Shown piece by piece: positions 1 through 13,200 of a DNA stretch of 64,000 bases (the first letter of the stretch is position 1; each line of letters opens with the position of its first letter). The translations under genes and the position numbers were made by a program. This DNA comes from Notospermus geniculatus (Eukaryota; Nemertea; Pilidiophora; Heteronemertea; Lineidae), in the NCBI GenBank assembly GCA_002633025.1, contig NMRB01001153.1, positions 122,164-186,163 on the forward strand. The letters run 5' to 3'. The notes below the pieces were generated by a model that had not been told where the DNA came from, searched no databases, and was given only the letters and a program-made list of their open reading frames with translations.

Positions 1-3
1 TGT

Positions 4-214
4 ATAGATAGAAATATGGCACCTCTTAGTCAGATAGGCATGATTAGAACATCATTGAACTCGTACATGTATTTGTTGTAAAAACGGCAAATTTGTTGAT
101 TTTGGGCAAAATATGAGCAGACGTACATGTAATATGTCATTTCTACAACACAGCGATAACAAATAATGTTCAAATCAAGCCTATCTGACTCAGAGTTGCC
201 ATATTTCTATCTAT
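4..214. mobile_element. MITE-like inverted-repeat element
   Basis: About 35 bases at 4-38 (starting ATAGATAGAAATATGGCA) are repeated in reverse complement at 180-214 with few mismatches. No coding content lies between. It sits in the intron before the first visible exon. The family is not recognised. Confidence 0.6.
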
Positions 215-286
215 TGGTAATACATTTATAGGGTCTAAAACGGACGAGCATGCACACTTGAATTTGTAATAGAAGTCCATAAACAT

Positions 287-314
287 TGTAATAGGAGTTT
301 AAACTCCTATTACA
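287..314. repeat. 28-base perfect palindrome
   Basis: The sequence is exactly self-complementary around the 300/301 boundary (half-site TGTAATAGGAGTTT). It may be a compact hairpin or the remnant of a longer foldback. The rest of 215-611 shows nothing else I can name. Confidence 0.6.
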
Positions 315-611
315 GTGTAGGATCTCAAATAAATACCAATTATGGGCACTTCGGGGAGTCGGATTTGAAGGGACTTTTTATGTGATGTTTGGAGGGGTAT
401 ACTAAACCATATAAAGCAAAAAGAAATTCTGTTGCAATTTGTTCTCGGTCCCCCCTTATTTTCGATAAATATCCTGGGCTAAAATGACTCCCAACGTTGT
501 AGAACACGGATTTATTCTGTCAGATAATTATTACGCTAGCCTTTTTCAGTTAAATATGGCACTTATAGAACCAACATGAATTATTACTGTTTTCCACTTT
601 TCCTCTTGCAG

Positions 612-704
612 TATGTCCAGACAAATACTACAAGCGAGTCGGTAAAGAGTGTAAAATAAATTGTCCCCCCGGCTTCAAGAAACACAAGAAAACATGCGTC
701 AAAC
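612..704 (+). CDS. Exon 1: 4-Cys module
   Basis: Acceptor ctcttgcag, donor GTGAGT, phase 1-1. It encodes a full module with four cysteines: CPDKYY...GKEC, then NCPPGF...TCVK. This is the first exon visible in the window; earlier exons must lie upstream. Confidence 0.75.
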
Positions 705-3700
705 GTGAGTTTACTGATCGATCTTTAATTTGTTGCAACGTTTTCTCCTATTTTTCACTTCCCTTGTGTCTCTCCATCGTTTTGTTGATGGGGATACACA
801 ATTCACGGCTAAAGCTGAGTGCAAAATACGATAAGAATTCGAAATGGTACTTACCTACGAAGAAAAGTACACCATTTGTCCAAAAGAGTAGTTGTCACCA
901 ACGTGACGTTAGGTGGTACATGTACATGTATCTTGGCGTTACATGTATCTTCATCAGTTAAGCCCAATAGTTAACGCTAGTTAACTCTCTATGGGAGTTT
1001 CAAGAGATCGTATCATTAACACTAACGTTAAGGCGGGGGGCTACCTATAGCTGAGCTCATTCCCTAGTGGCAATCCACGGAACTGGCCTTTGTGCGACCA
1101 GTAATTCACATTCAGATTAAATCCGCTCACCCTGGTACACTGTTTTCGAAAACCAATCTTCAGTGTACGTGCCGACCCTAAATCTTTTGTGTCCACTGCG
1201 GGTATTGTTCAGCTCGGTCACTGGTGCTTTGGTCACAAGTGGCCGAACAGAGTTTACTCAAATGGCGCGAATAGTGCAAATCTACATAACAAAGAAGTAA
1301 CTTGCCAGCGGTATGGAAATTTTCAAATCTCCCAAACAAGTTTTCTCTTTTTTGGACACATATATTTGAAAAATTTCTTTTGGATGTTATTGCCATATGT
1401 GCATTCTAGGGCAACACGATCGCCTTTTTTGGATAGTTGGTCGGGAATATGAAATATTTCAAAAACTGTAAATTGAGCCTTTTTTGGCATTAAATAGTTT
1501 ATACCAATTAAATGGAAAGTACTTTCGTAAAAAACTGATCGTTAGGCCCTGCACGCATCAGGCCTGTATGTTACAGACTATGTGGGAAACTAATGTGTCG
1601 CATCCCAAGTCTGCAAAATTGTTTGCGAACTCAAATTTTGACAACTTGTTATAACTTAATTAACTCCATCGTAATTGGTCAAAATGAACAATTCTTTCAC
1701 AGAACGGAAGCATAAAGGTTGTAGCTAAAACATTTTGTTGACATCAATTAGTTACTTTTTGTCATGAATATGTTAGGACGCTTGTTTTCAAAAAGCGTCA
1801 ATAAAGTCGGCATTGGTAGCCCCCCGCCTTAACGGAGCGATTTCTTAAACTCTCGATTGAGAATTGAGAGTAAACGTTAACGTTAAATGTACGTCAGATA
1901 TATCGATACATGTAGCGTAGCGTTTGGTATTATCATTTACGCGGAGCAATTTTTAAACTCTCGGACATCTCTAACGTGGCGTTAAATGCTTTTCTTTGCT
2001 GCAGAATGCCCGACGGGTTCTGTTGAGAAAGGGGAAGAATGTGTGATAGGTGAGCACTCTTGACAAAAATATTTGATATTTTCTTTTTACACTTAGTGTC
2101 CCTGGTCTCCAATTTTAATGTCAAAGTCAGCCAGTTGAGTCGTCGTATGGGCTGAGCGTCTGAATAATTCAGTACAGTAGTAGGAGCGGGCAGTGCGGTA
2201 CGGTAAATTACGGTACTTAGCCTGTCCACCGGTTGCCAACTCGTGACATGTCTATAGAGGTTCTTCACCGACGTCACAACTCAATGCTGATGAGCTGGTA
2301 ATACACAACAACTCTAGGTAATTCAGCACTAATTGTCTGTTCAGTAAACCCCATGAATTCTATGCTAATTAGGGTGTGACGTCACGCGAAGAACCTCTAT
2401 TGTAGGGGCCCACTATCACGAATTTTCGATGTCACAAAATGTTAAAGCCGCACACTATGCACCGCTACTCACTCTCCAGTTCGGCGGAAATAATAGTGCA
2501 ACCTCATCTACAGGCGTGCGTAGTGTATAGAACCATAGAACCACATATTATAGCATTATCCTGCATCGAGGTTTTAGGAATCCCCTTGGGGAATCCCCAA
2601 TGCTGTGTGTAGTCTTGCGCAGCCAGCCACACAGTACTGCTACGGTTCCCCAGATTCGAAACAGCGGCTGGGTGACCGAGACTAGGCTCGTCGATTATAA
2701 CCCATCTGTCTATAGTGTCTGGCTTTAAGTATCCGTAAAATCAGTTGCCAACTGTTTCCTAATGTTCTGTATGCAGATCAATGTCCAACAAAACCAGAAG
2801 GACCGTGTGGTCCGAGCAATGTCCGGCTGGATTTCATAAAAACAATAAGGTTTGCCTTAAGTCTGTAGGCCTTCAAGGTAAGACACGAATTCCAAGGTTC
2901 TATGATAAGTTCAGTGATTGCTGTATCGATCATGATTGATAACTGTTGATATTTGAAGAAAAATAACATCTTTTAAATGTTCGACATTTTTAATTCGCTT
3001 GTTGATCGGGAGCAGTATTTTGAGTCGTAGTGTTGCAATCCATGAAGAGGAGGGAATTTTGCCAGATTTGTTATCAGAGAATTTTTTTGTGGTTTGATCG
3101 TCGATACGGTGATGAGGTTTGATCTGAAACATGAGGTAGATTATCCAGGGTTTAATCATAATCCATATTATTCCTTAGAGAAATGCCCGGATAAATCGAT
3201 GAAAGTGGGAACATCTTGCGTCATTTTGAAGATTCGTAAGTATCGCCACAAATCTTCAGGTTATTAAGATGTCAGTTTGGGTTATCCTGCGCCTTGCGAT
3301 TGTTCAATCTATGGTAGTGTAAATCTACATGAAGTAAATTCTAACCCAATCTAGCCGTGGAGCAATGGAATGCGGAAGATAGAAATGCGACATGTATTTG
3401 CGGTTTTAATAATCTGCCAAAGCAGTCTGCATGACTGGCGTCAATCGGTGCACATTATATACAAGGAGCCAATAGGCTGTTCACAGTCTCACAAATGAAT
3501 GTAGTGATTAAAACTTTGTGGTCAACCACCGGGTTCAGGTTCATTACTTCCGCATTCCATTGCTCCACGGCGAGATTGGGTCAGACTTTACGAGTGCCAC
3601 GTCGAAATGACCAATCCACGGACTTGGCAGATTCAAGTGAAAAAAATAGTGTATAAAAAGCGTTATATCTGACTGTGCTTTTTTCTGTAAAAATCACTGC

Positions 3701-6700
3701 TTGATTTGCTAATTAGGTCGAGAATAAGGAGTTAACCATCTGGACTTCATAATTAGGTGTTGAGGAAATCTTTCTGTTTCAGCAACCACGTGTAGTGACG
3801 TAACTCTACGTCCCACTGATAATCCAAAGTGTGTTGTAAAGTGTCCCCCTGGTTTCGAAAAAAGTAAGGACACAGGAACCTGCACGAAAAGTAAGTGTAA
3901 CGACTCTTTTCTTTCTTTTTGACGGGCGTTGCATTGGTTGGGGTTTTCTGGGAATCCGCTTCTCTCATGCCCAGAGATTTTTTTATATCACAAAAGGCCT
4001 TGACAGTCGAACCTGCAGGGCTGGCGTATTATGACTAATCAAAGCCTGCCTTCTGATATTCTTTGCGTAGGAAGTTCGGACGAGAGATTTTTCTTTTTGC
4101 AGAACTGGAGTGTCCGAAAGGATCTAAGAGAGAAGGCAACAAGTGTGTGCTTAGACCATGTAAGTTTTTGCCTATAAACAGTAAGAAATTAGTTGTAATG
4201 GTAAGCAGGTGTTGTAATCAAGATTTCTGTCTCGGCCTTACGTTTTTTAGTATGTGTGTGTGTGTGTGTGGGGGGGGGGGGGTCTGTGTTTTGTACAAAT
4301 GTAGTTGGGTCTGGGGTCTGGTAGGTTTGTAGACACCAGATTTTGTTGATGAAAGTTCCTGTCAGCGATAAAAAATACACTGATTCACTGAATTCATCTG
4401 ATAATTGAGCTCCAGTAATCGCATTTCATCCGTTACAGGTCTGACGTGTCCGAAGGGGTACGATAAGATCGGTACAATCTGCAGAACCTCGTGTCCTCCT
4501 GGTTACAAACGCATCGGGAATACTAAACGATGTGCGTTACAGGAGGGAGCGGCAGAAAGTAAGCCAAACGATGACCACCATCACCACCACCACCACCATG
4601 ACGACCACCATTAGTGTCTGAGGTGGTGTAATAAATAAATATTCACGAAAGTTTAATGTCTGAAGGTGTCTAATGTCCCCACCCGCCTGATGTCTCCCTG
4701 CATTGTTTGTCACAGGATTAAGGGTCTTGGTCTCTCTGGAGTCCAATTCAATGGTGCCGCTTAATCCGTAAATGTATTGTTTGGGGACATCACATATCGG
4801 GGGACATTAGATTCCACTACACCGGTTTATTTCTTAACTACGTATTTGCCAATAAAAGCAAAAGGGTGTGTTGACAATTATGTCATTCATTTTTAACTCG
4901 TCTGACATCGAATGGCATCTGTTCGTCCATCTCTCTGAGCAATACAGATGGGCGAATAAGGTATACAGGTCAGCTGAACGCGAGGCCTATGGGCCTCTTG
5001 TTGCGAGTCGTTGATGAGTCGCTTATACTTCGGTCCTGATACTATACATGTATACATGTACGGTGAATTTTCGAATGGTGGTGAATAAAGCATCCTGGAA
5101 CGCTTGTTCCGCGAGTTGTCCAAGACAGTTCCAGTTCCGACCAGCGATGGATGACGTCTTGGAACTTTGATATCTGCCGATTCGGGTTCACTTCAAGGGT
5201 AGGGGGCCTATGTGTCCACCCAACTTCAAAAAGCCAAAGCCAAAACTAAATCAAAAGCCCGTCAACGTGATATTTTCAACCACAAATTCTCGGAAGAATG
5301 TAACCTTGCATTAGTATTTCACTCTATATATCGGTCATCTGATTTTGAAGAAAAAAAAATCGTTTTGACGCCAAAGAAGCCACCTGGCTGTGTCCTTATT
5401 AGATGTGAGTATCAATTCACATGGGTCCTGAGCAACAGCATCTCCAGGCAAGAGACCTAAAAATCCAGACCGTACGACTACGTGCACGGGGAAATAAAAT
5501 TTGACGCATGAAGAACTGGGACCTTATTCACAAAGCTCCCGTAACTTTAAGGGCACGCAAATCCTTCGTCAGGCTGAGAGTGAACAATAGGTTGCCCGCA
5601 AATGGATAATAGTTTACGGACTCCCGAAAAGTTACTGGAGCCTCGGTTGGATTTGCGGGTTCATTCATCGTCGATTGGTTCCACCACCCATCTGTACGGC
5701 TGAGGCATGGTGAAACCAGTCGTCGACGAATTCCCTTACAAAAGTCCTTTGGAAGGGCAAACTTAAGATTTGGTCGATGGTCCAAGAACGTATTGACTGA
5801 TACATGTAGGTGTTAAGAGGTGTCCAGGCCCCGGTTGCACAAAAGCATACTAGGCATAGTATCATGCTATCTTCTAGTTGGCTTCTAACTTCGTATACAA
5901 ACGCATACTAAGTTAGAAGCCAACTAGGAGACAGAATGATACTATGCCTAGTATGCTTTTGTGCAACCGGTACCCCTGGAAGATGGCCGATGCGGGCCGA
6001 ATACGTTGTTCCTGACAACAAGGGTGTCTTCATGACCAAATGTACATGGACATGTTGCACATACGCCATCTCAAGTTCCGCCCCCACTCCGGGTCCAAAG
6101 TAATAGAGTAGGCCTAAAGTAATAAAGTAATGCTGGCTTGTTTTGGTATATGTTGTTTTGATCACTTGGTAATATGCATTCTTAATCAATTCAAAATCAA
6201 ATTCTAAAAAAATATCAGACCGTTATTTTTCCAGTTTCTAGGCCTAACCTCGCTGCATTTTAGTCGTCATTTCTCTTTTCATTGAAATTTCGGCACTATT
6301 GTTGGTTATTTATAGGCCTACATCCGAAATGCAGGTCGATGTTTTTTCTCTATTCTTACATGTAGTCATCGTTGCAACAATTCCACATAAATCAGGAGAC
6401 CCTTTCATTTTTTTCTTCATTTTAAACAGGCCGAAATAGGTGTACATGTACATGTATACTATTAATTTTTCATTTTATCCATCATTGGCCGAAATAAAAC
6501 ACATGTATATCCCATTGATCTATAGTTATCGTTCGTGATATCGGACCGCCAGTTTCACTCGCTACCATACGGTATCTTCTTCGTCGATCCGCTTCGGGAT
6601 TTTCATGAATTTCTACTTCTATCTGTAAAACGGCAGTAAGAATAGTAAGTTTACCCTGCTGAATTTTTATCAAGATGTGTTGAGTCGGTGTTGTAAGTTT

Positions 6701-7224
6701 TGCGTGCCTACGTGCTTGCTGGTTTTTTCTTTTGCTTATCCCCTTTGAAGCCACAGGTTGTCTCAATGTCCCTCACCGTTTGCCACCACGTTTGGCAAAT
6801 CTTCCACAAGGTTTTGAACTTACGAAGCAATAGGGGCCTAAAAGCGAATGATGACATGATTAGAAACTTCAGTGCAATTATAGAGATTGTCACCAAAAGC
6901 GTTTCCCCGTCTCACCTGTTCTTATTAGTGACGTTAGCTAGGTTGGTGCAACAACAACAACAATTTCTTCGTCGAACAAATCGTTCGACTCTTGGTACAT
7001 TTTCGTTGCCTGGCAGCGAAAAGCAGAATGCTACTACCTTTGATGATGTCGTTGATAGAGTTTCTTTGATACATTTATGAACTTGTTCGCCAAACACCTT
7101 GTTGCATGGGCCAGTAATGCCTCGGTGTTGGCCCTTTTGAACTTTTATCTTAAGTTTTATAATAAACGAATTACAACAACAACAACAATAGCAACAACAA
7201 CAACAGCAACAACAACAACAATAA

Positions 7225-7256
<32 letters not shown>

Positions 7257-10200
7257 ACAACAACACCTCGTCCACACGGAATACAATCACTGTTGCCATT
7301 TTGCAGATTGCCCTCCGGGATCAAAGATGGTCGGCACGTCGTGCATCATTATCGAAGATCAAAAGTGTCCGTCCGGCTTTGTGAAAGAAGGAGGTGAATG
7401 CAAACCGCACTGCCCAGATAAGTTCTCTCCCGTCGAAAACAAGGGCTGTGTGGCCCTCAAAGCAGTCGTGGGTACGTGTCCTTCCAAATTCATTCTGGTT
7501 ACGCATCTGACACATACTAGGCCTATTACTATAACGGGGACCTGTTTGACCTTCATTTCTACAGCTTTTGCAATGTAATTTGAATTAAATAATCCTTCTT
7601 AACCCGTTTTCTTTATTTTCCTTTCCAGGCAACAAGTGTCCTCCGGGAAGTACCGAGGTCGCCGAAATGTGCATTTACCAACCAGGGTGTAAGTATGAAC
7701 GAATTCCTGACCAGTGACAAGTTCTTATCAGGCTTTTGTACAGATCTTAAGATTTGAAGAAGGCACCTTTGCAGAAAAAGGGTTAAAGATTACCTGAAAC
7801 GCATTTCATGATTTTTTTCTCTGAAAAGTGGTTCGAGCAAAAAACAATTCAGTGAAAGTTGCATGAAGATTCGACCATTAATTACAGTGTTATACCAAAT
7901 TTAAGATGTTGTTTCTACATGACAACCAAACAACTTGGTATCCATGGCTATCCAGGCGGTGGGTTCATGAGGTCAAATGTGCTATCCAGAAATCCAAATA
8001 TTGCCCTCAGAATCCATTAAGGAAATAACTGCAGTAGGACTGACTGAACAAGAAAAATACACCAAAACTCCACCTTACTGCCCAAGTTAAATGAGTTATT
8101 TTAATGTTTTCTTTTACATATTATATGTTTAAAAAATCCAATGACATCAAATGTGCTGTTCTCCGCTGCCTGACATGGTTGCCAGGGTGTGTAGTCATCC
8201 GTTTAAATTCCCATAACTTGGAAATGGGCGATCCGATTTTCATGCGGTTTTCAGTTTCGTGCTGCCTGAATAATGCTCTACAGTATTACATGTACGCAGA
8301 AAACCAGAAGTGGATGAAACCCTTTCAGGTAACCTTTAAATCACATTTTACCTAACTGAGGTGGCATTCGATTTTTTTCCTCCCATTCCAGCAATGAAGT
8401 GTGCTCCAGGATACGAGAAAACAGCCGGGGCGTGCGTGAAAAAATGTCCAGCGACTTTCAAAAGAGTCGGTGCAGTCTGTATTCAGCCAGTCAGCCCAAG
8501 TTAGTCCTCTTCCGACCTCGGTACATGGGCATTTCCATTGGTTTTCACTCCATTTCGTAGGGAACATTGCAGGTATACTGTTACGTGATGGTAATATACA
8601 ATAGGGGTTTGAGTATCAGTAAACTATTGAAATGTACTCGTGTTCGTGTTTTTTCGTCATGTGTTTTAGTCGTTCAAAATGCATCAATGTACTTGGAATT
8701 TTGACAAAATTTATTTCCAAACACATGTGAGAAACATCTCTTCATGATTTGAATTCCAAACTGTATAACGATGCATTTTGACCTCCGGGTATATTGCCAT
8801 CAAGCTTGCAGAATCAGTGGGTATCTTTGTTTACAGAGGTATACTTAAATTATCCTTATTAACTCGCCATTTATACACTGCACGATGAAAGAAATATTTT
8901 TTCAGTTAATTGTTAGTACAAGTACAATGTACTTGTATTACATTCTTACCGATTGAATCAAGATAGACATTAACTCAAGCAGACACTTGTCAAATTCAAA
9001 TTCGACTGCCAGCTAGCCATTGGCCCCTTTGGCAAGTATAGTCCTGAAAGCTTAATAGGGAGGTATAGAAATCAACGATAGACGTAAACGTTAAGACAAC
9101 GTTATTTGTTTTCATTACACATTACCACCCATTGCATTTTCGGTACAAAAATAACGTTGTCGTTAACGTTTACATTTATCGTTTGATTTCTTAACCTCCC
9201 TATTGCGTCCACTGACGAACGTAATTTTCGCCTGTCGAAACCTTCCCGAGACACCGATGATTGCGGTGAATCTTCGCATCATTCGTCGAGTGTAATTTGC
9301 TTCTGTTTTCGATCATTCCCAAGGTGATGGAATATACCGGACGGATCTAAAACAGCATTCGAAAAGACAAAGCAGACCTCGTCAAGCACTGAAAAACTGT
9401 ATAACTGTATACCTGTAATATACCTACTGCTTTTGCTAGCTCGATGGTTTCTGGTGTAGAATCACCCAGTAAACATGAACAAGTCATATTTGTTGTTTTC
9501 ACGTTTCGAAGAAAATTCCTGTACATGTACCTGTGTGCATGTATGTAATTTCATGTACATGTACATCAAAGACATGTTTGAAACGATCATATCGTTGAAA
9601 AGTTTAGAGGGTAATTCTACTCTAAGCTTCTGTTCATCTCATCATATCCATGATCATTTCATTACTTTCTTTCATTTATCATACACTTATAAGTTGTGTT
9701 TTGTTTCACAGCTGCAGTACTAATGACAATATGACAATTAGTGTACATGTACATGTACTGTAGTAATGGGGCTTCTTTGATGAAACTATAGCCAAGTCGT
9801 TTCCATGCTTTTAACGTCTCATTGTTTTACTTGAAGATGAAATGTTTAGCCCAAGAAATAGGCCTACCATTCTACAATTAGTCTATTCTTGACTATCCTT
9901 CACCAGTTTTTTCTTGTTTTGTGGTTCATACTTTTGTAGGGTTGGCTGGTTATTGCTTAAGAATGCATTACCGAGATAGTGACTCTATGAATTTCGACAT
10001 GTATCAAAGAAATGCCGGCATTGACAGCCAAGATCCAAACTTTTGTACATGTATTTGTATAATTCATATATGAGAGAATGGCCTGATTGATATTCCATTT
10101 CGGATGATACCACTGAATGGGGTGGTTCACAGTTACAACCTTCCTGCACATTGACATAAGTTGTAGGGCTACGTAGGGGCCTACTTCCGAAGGGGGAATT

Positions 10201-13200
10201 TCCAGTCAACTGAATGTAGCCCTATACTAGCCTACCGGTACATTGTGCTTTAATTTATCGCATGCACGAGAAACTCGAGGTAGGCTATTCCTTTTGAAGA
10301 ATGCATAATCGTGCGTGGACACAATCTTTAAACGAAAATCACCTACCTTGGGTTCACTTAGAGACTGCAACTTCATTCGAAACCCAATGCAGATAACACG
10401 ACAAAGACCTCTCTCACTGAAGTTACGTTCGATCGCGAACACAGAAGTCATTAGTGAGGTTAAGAAACCATACGTTAATGCTAACGCTAACGTTATTGAC
10501 ATCATTTTGACGTCACATCGAATGAATCTGTTGTATTTCTTCGGGGAGTGACGTCATTTTGACGTAATTAGCGTTCGGCGTTAGCGTTAACGTATGGTTT
10601 CTTAAACTCACTAATCTCTCTCCTGCAAAACGAAAATGATACCGTCCTTGAAATTCTCAATATATCTTCACCATGGCGATTTCTGGTGGCGAATGTGATG
10701 TCAATGAATCTAGGACTATGAGCAGCTGCAAAAGAGATACATTTTGTAGTAGTAAATAATTTTTATGACATAATGTCGTTACGAATTTGAGAGAGCAGAA
10801 CTTTGAAATCTTAGGGTTATAGTGAACTTTCAACTTACTCACGATGCAAAAGTACGGGTTTTGATGGCAGACCCTTGCCCTTCGAGCTCGGGCAACGGGG
10901 GCAGCGGAGAGCTGATGGCGGATTGTTCCAAACAAGACACAACCAAGATGAAGGAAAGAAGAATAAAGCAGCCGATGACATGAGGAAAGCCATGAAAGAG
11001 CAGGAACCATTTCTGGTAAGTGCGTTTTGCTTTTGAAAACATTCAAGATATTTTGCATGGTTGAGACCAAGACCGTGTCACCAAATGTTCTTCTGATATG
11101 TTAGACTTTAATTGCGATGGGCGGAGCGAAACCATTACATAAACGTAAACGAATTCGGAATTCATCGCGCAGAAAAGTTGAAGTGTCATTCGCAGAGACT
11201 GATGACGTCACCATACACATTACAGTTCTGTCTTGTGTCAAAGGGAGGCTGTACGATGGATGTACATGTAACACTTGTCTCAGTCCTTTATTTTCAAAGG
11301 AAGGAGAATTCAGGACATTCTGTGGACAATTTTTGGAACCACCTTAACTCATCTAATCCCAAAGTCTGCATATGACACCTTCTGTCCCAGTTTTCTCACA
11401 TCCTATGGAACTGATTGAAAAATATTTGAAGGAACTTTGTTCCTATCAACCATCTGAAGAATGTTTCTTTAAATTTATTCCAATTCATTTCCAAGGCTTT
11501 TAGAAACTTTCAACAGAAGATAATGTCTGCTGCAAACTCGGGGCAGATGAGTTCAAGTGAGAATCATCTCGTCGCTGGGCGCCCACTAATTTCCTCGCTT
11601 TTATATATGATCTCTACACCCTGGCGTCTATCGCATCATCTGCATTGGACTGCTACCTATGCATTTCCTAATCTGTATCTTTCTGCTATTGTCACGGATG
11701 ATGGATAGGTAAGGATTTTTCAATTTTTTTGTTAAACGAATCCGGGAAATGAGGTACTCGATAGAAATTTTCACCCCTGCTCATAATTCCTTGACTTCAG
11801 TCCACACCCCGTTCAAAAATACTTTCAAAAACGTTGAAACAACCTGTTGGCCTACATCAGCAAACTGTAAAACGGAGTGGCAAACCAGTATGAAACCCTG
11901 GTACACTTAGCATAAACTACCAAAATGCGTCCGAAATGTGTTAAAGCCACACTTACTATCAATCAGAAAGTGCTTACTTTCGTCGACGTTAGTGTAGTGT
12001 AAAATGTACTATGCTCTATCTGAGTACATTGACGCTCTGCCTGCAATTTCTTCAGTGTGTGCTGAAAACTAGTCTTGATTCTTTAAAGTACGTATCAGGC
12101 AAGCATTTTGTGGCTGTTTAGGACGCCATGAGACCTCTACCTGCGCTCTCCTAACATCTTTGAAATTACCGTAAATTCAATACAGAGGGGCTTTAATTTC
12201 ATGTAGTACACCAGCAAACCATTACATTCACAACGAAACCAAATCCCAGTATGCATCCTCGGAAAAACATCATAGAAGTTTAACCGTGGCAAATCAATAT
12301 GAAACTCTGGTACACTAAGCACAAACTACACAGTTTTGCAAGGTTTCTCAACACAGTTTTGCAAGGTTTTTTCTGCCGATTTCGTTTGTGGGACTCCAAG
12401 AACAAAGGGAATGTATTTTCGTCGAAAAACGCTTAGTTCTTAAAGGGTTAAGGACAGTTTATATCATAGGCCACTGTCCGGGGCCACTGAACTAAAATAG
12501 GGAGTTTTCGCAAAGCCCCCGAAACGCCAAGGCGAACGCCAAACCCATTGTCCGATGCCAAGAAGAGAGCACCGAACAAAAGGATAGACGTTCGCGTTGG
12601 CGCTTCGGGGGCTTTGCGAAAACTCCCTGAAGGCCCGTTTCCACAGAAGCGGTAGCGTGAGCGTTTTGACGCTTTGCCCATTGTTTGGAAGCAGAGCGGC
12701 GGAAAATAACAAAAGATTTGACGCATCACGCAGCGTGAAACGCGTCTGTGGAAACGAGCCTTAAAGGCCCGTTTCCACTATAGCGGATTCCGCCGCGTCT
12801 TGCGCCGAGCGGAGCGGTTTTCACAGGCATTGGGATAATCAATAGGCCATTGTATTGTTTATNTTGGAAGCAGAGCGGCGGAAAATAACAAAAGATTTGA
12901 CGCATCACGCAGCGTGAAACGCGTCTGTGGAAACGGGCCTTAATAGTTAGCTTCACTGACGCGAGATCAGTCAGAACAACGGGAATTTCTTTCAAGTTGT
13001 CATTATAGGCCCGTATTTTAGAACGCTCCTCAACGCAAAGGAGTTCCTCAAGGCTATTGTTATCATGGTTATCCTGTTGAGAACAATAGCCTTGAGGAAC
13101 TCCTTTACGTTGAGGAGCATTAATTCTAAAATACGGTCCAGTCCAGGACACACCGAAATGAGATAAGTCATCTTGTCTACAGGTGGAACTTGTCCGGACG

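Larger units (their letters stand above)
8500..13182. other. 4.7-kb intron, mostly repeats
   Basis: No cysteine-module exon is visible. The flanking exons are 4-Cys then 2-Cys, so the alternation leaves no missing exon. It holds MITEs at 9058-9200, 10454-10611, 12500-12627, 12630-12942 and 13008-13137. A direct repeat of about 43 bases lies at 11877-11920 and 12287-12330, and there is a possible minus-strand exon at 10843-11042. Confidence 0.6.

Noticed and set aside
5203-5404. Possible extra Cys exon (TGTCCACCCAACTTC...CCACCTGGCTGTG with donor GTGAGT)
   Set aside because: Acceptor and donor frames disagree, a stop lies between the two halves, and the 4-Cys/2-Cys alternation leaves no place for it.
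6912-7397. Poly-Cys and poly-Thr ORFs
   Set aside because: They are translations of the (CAA)n microsatellite.
11117-11347. 76-codon ORF with a Cys-rich patch ([15 protein letters not shown])
   Set aside because: Cysteine spacing does not match the stalk modules, there is no convincing acceptor, and it falls where the exon alternation needs nothing.
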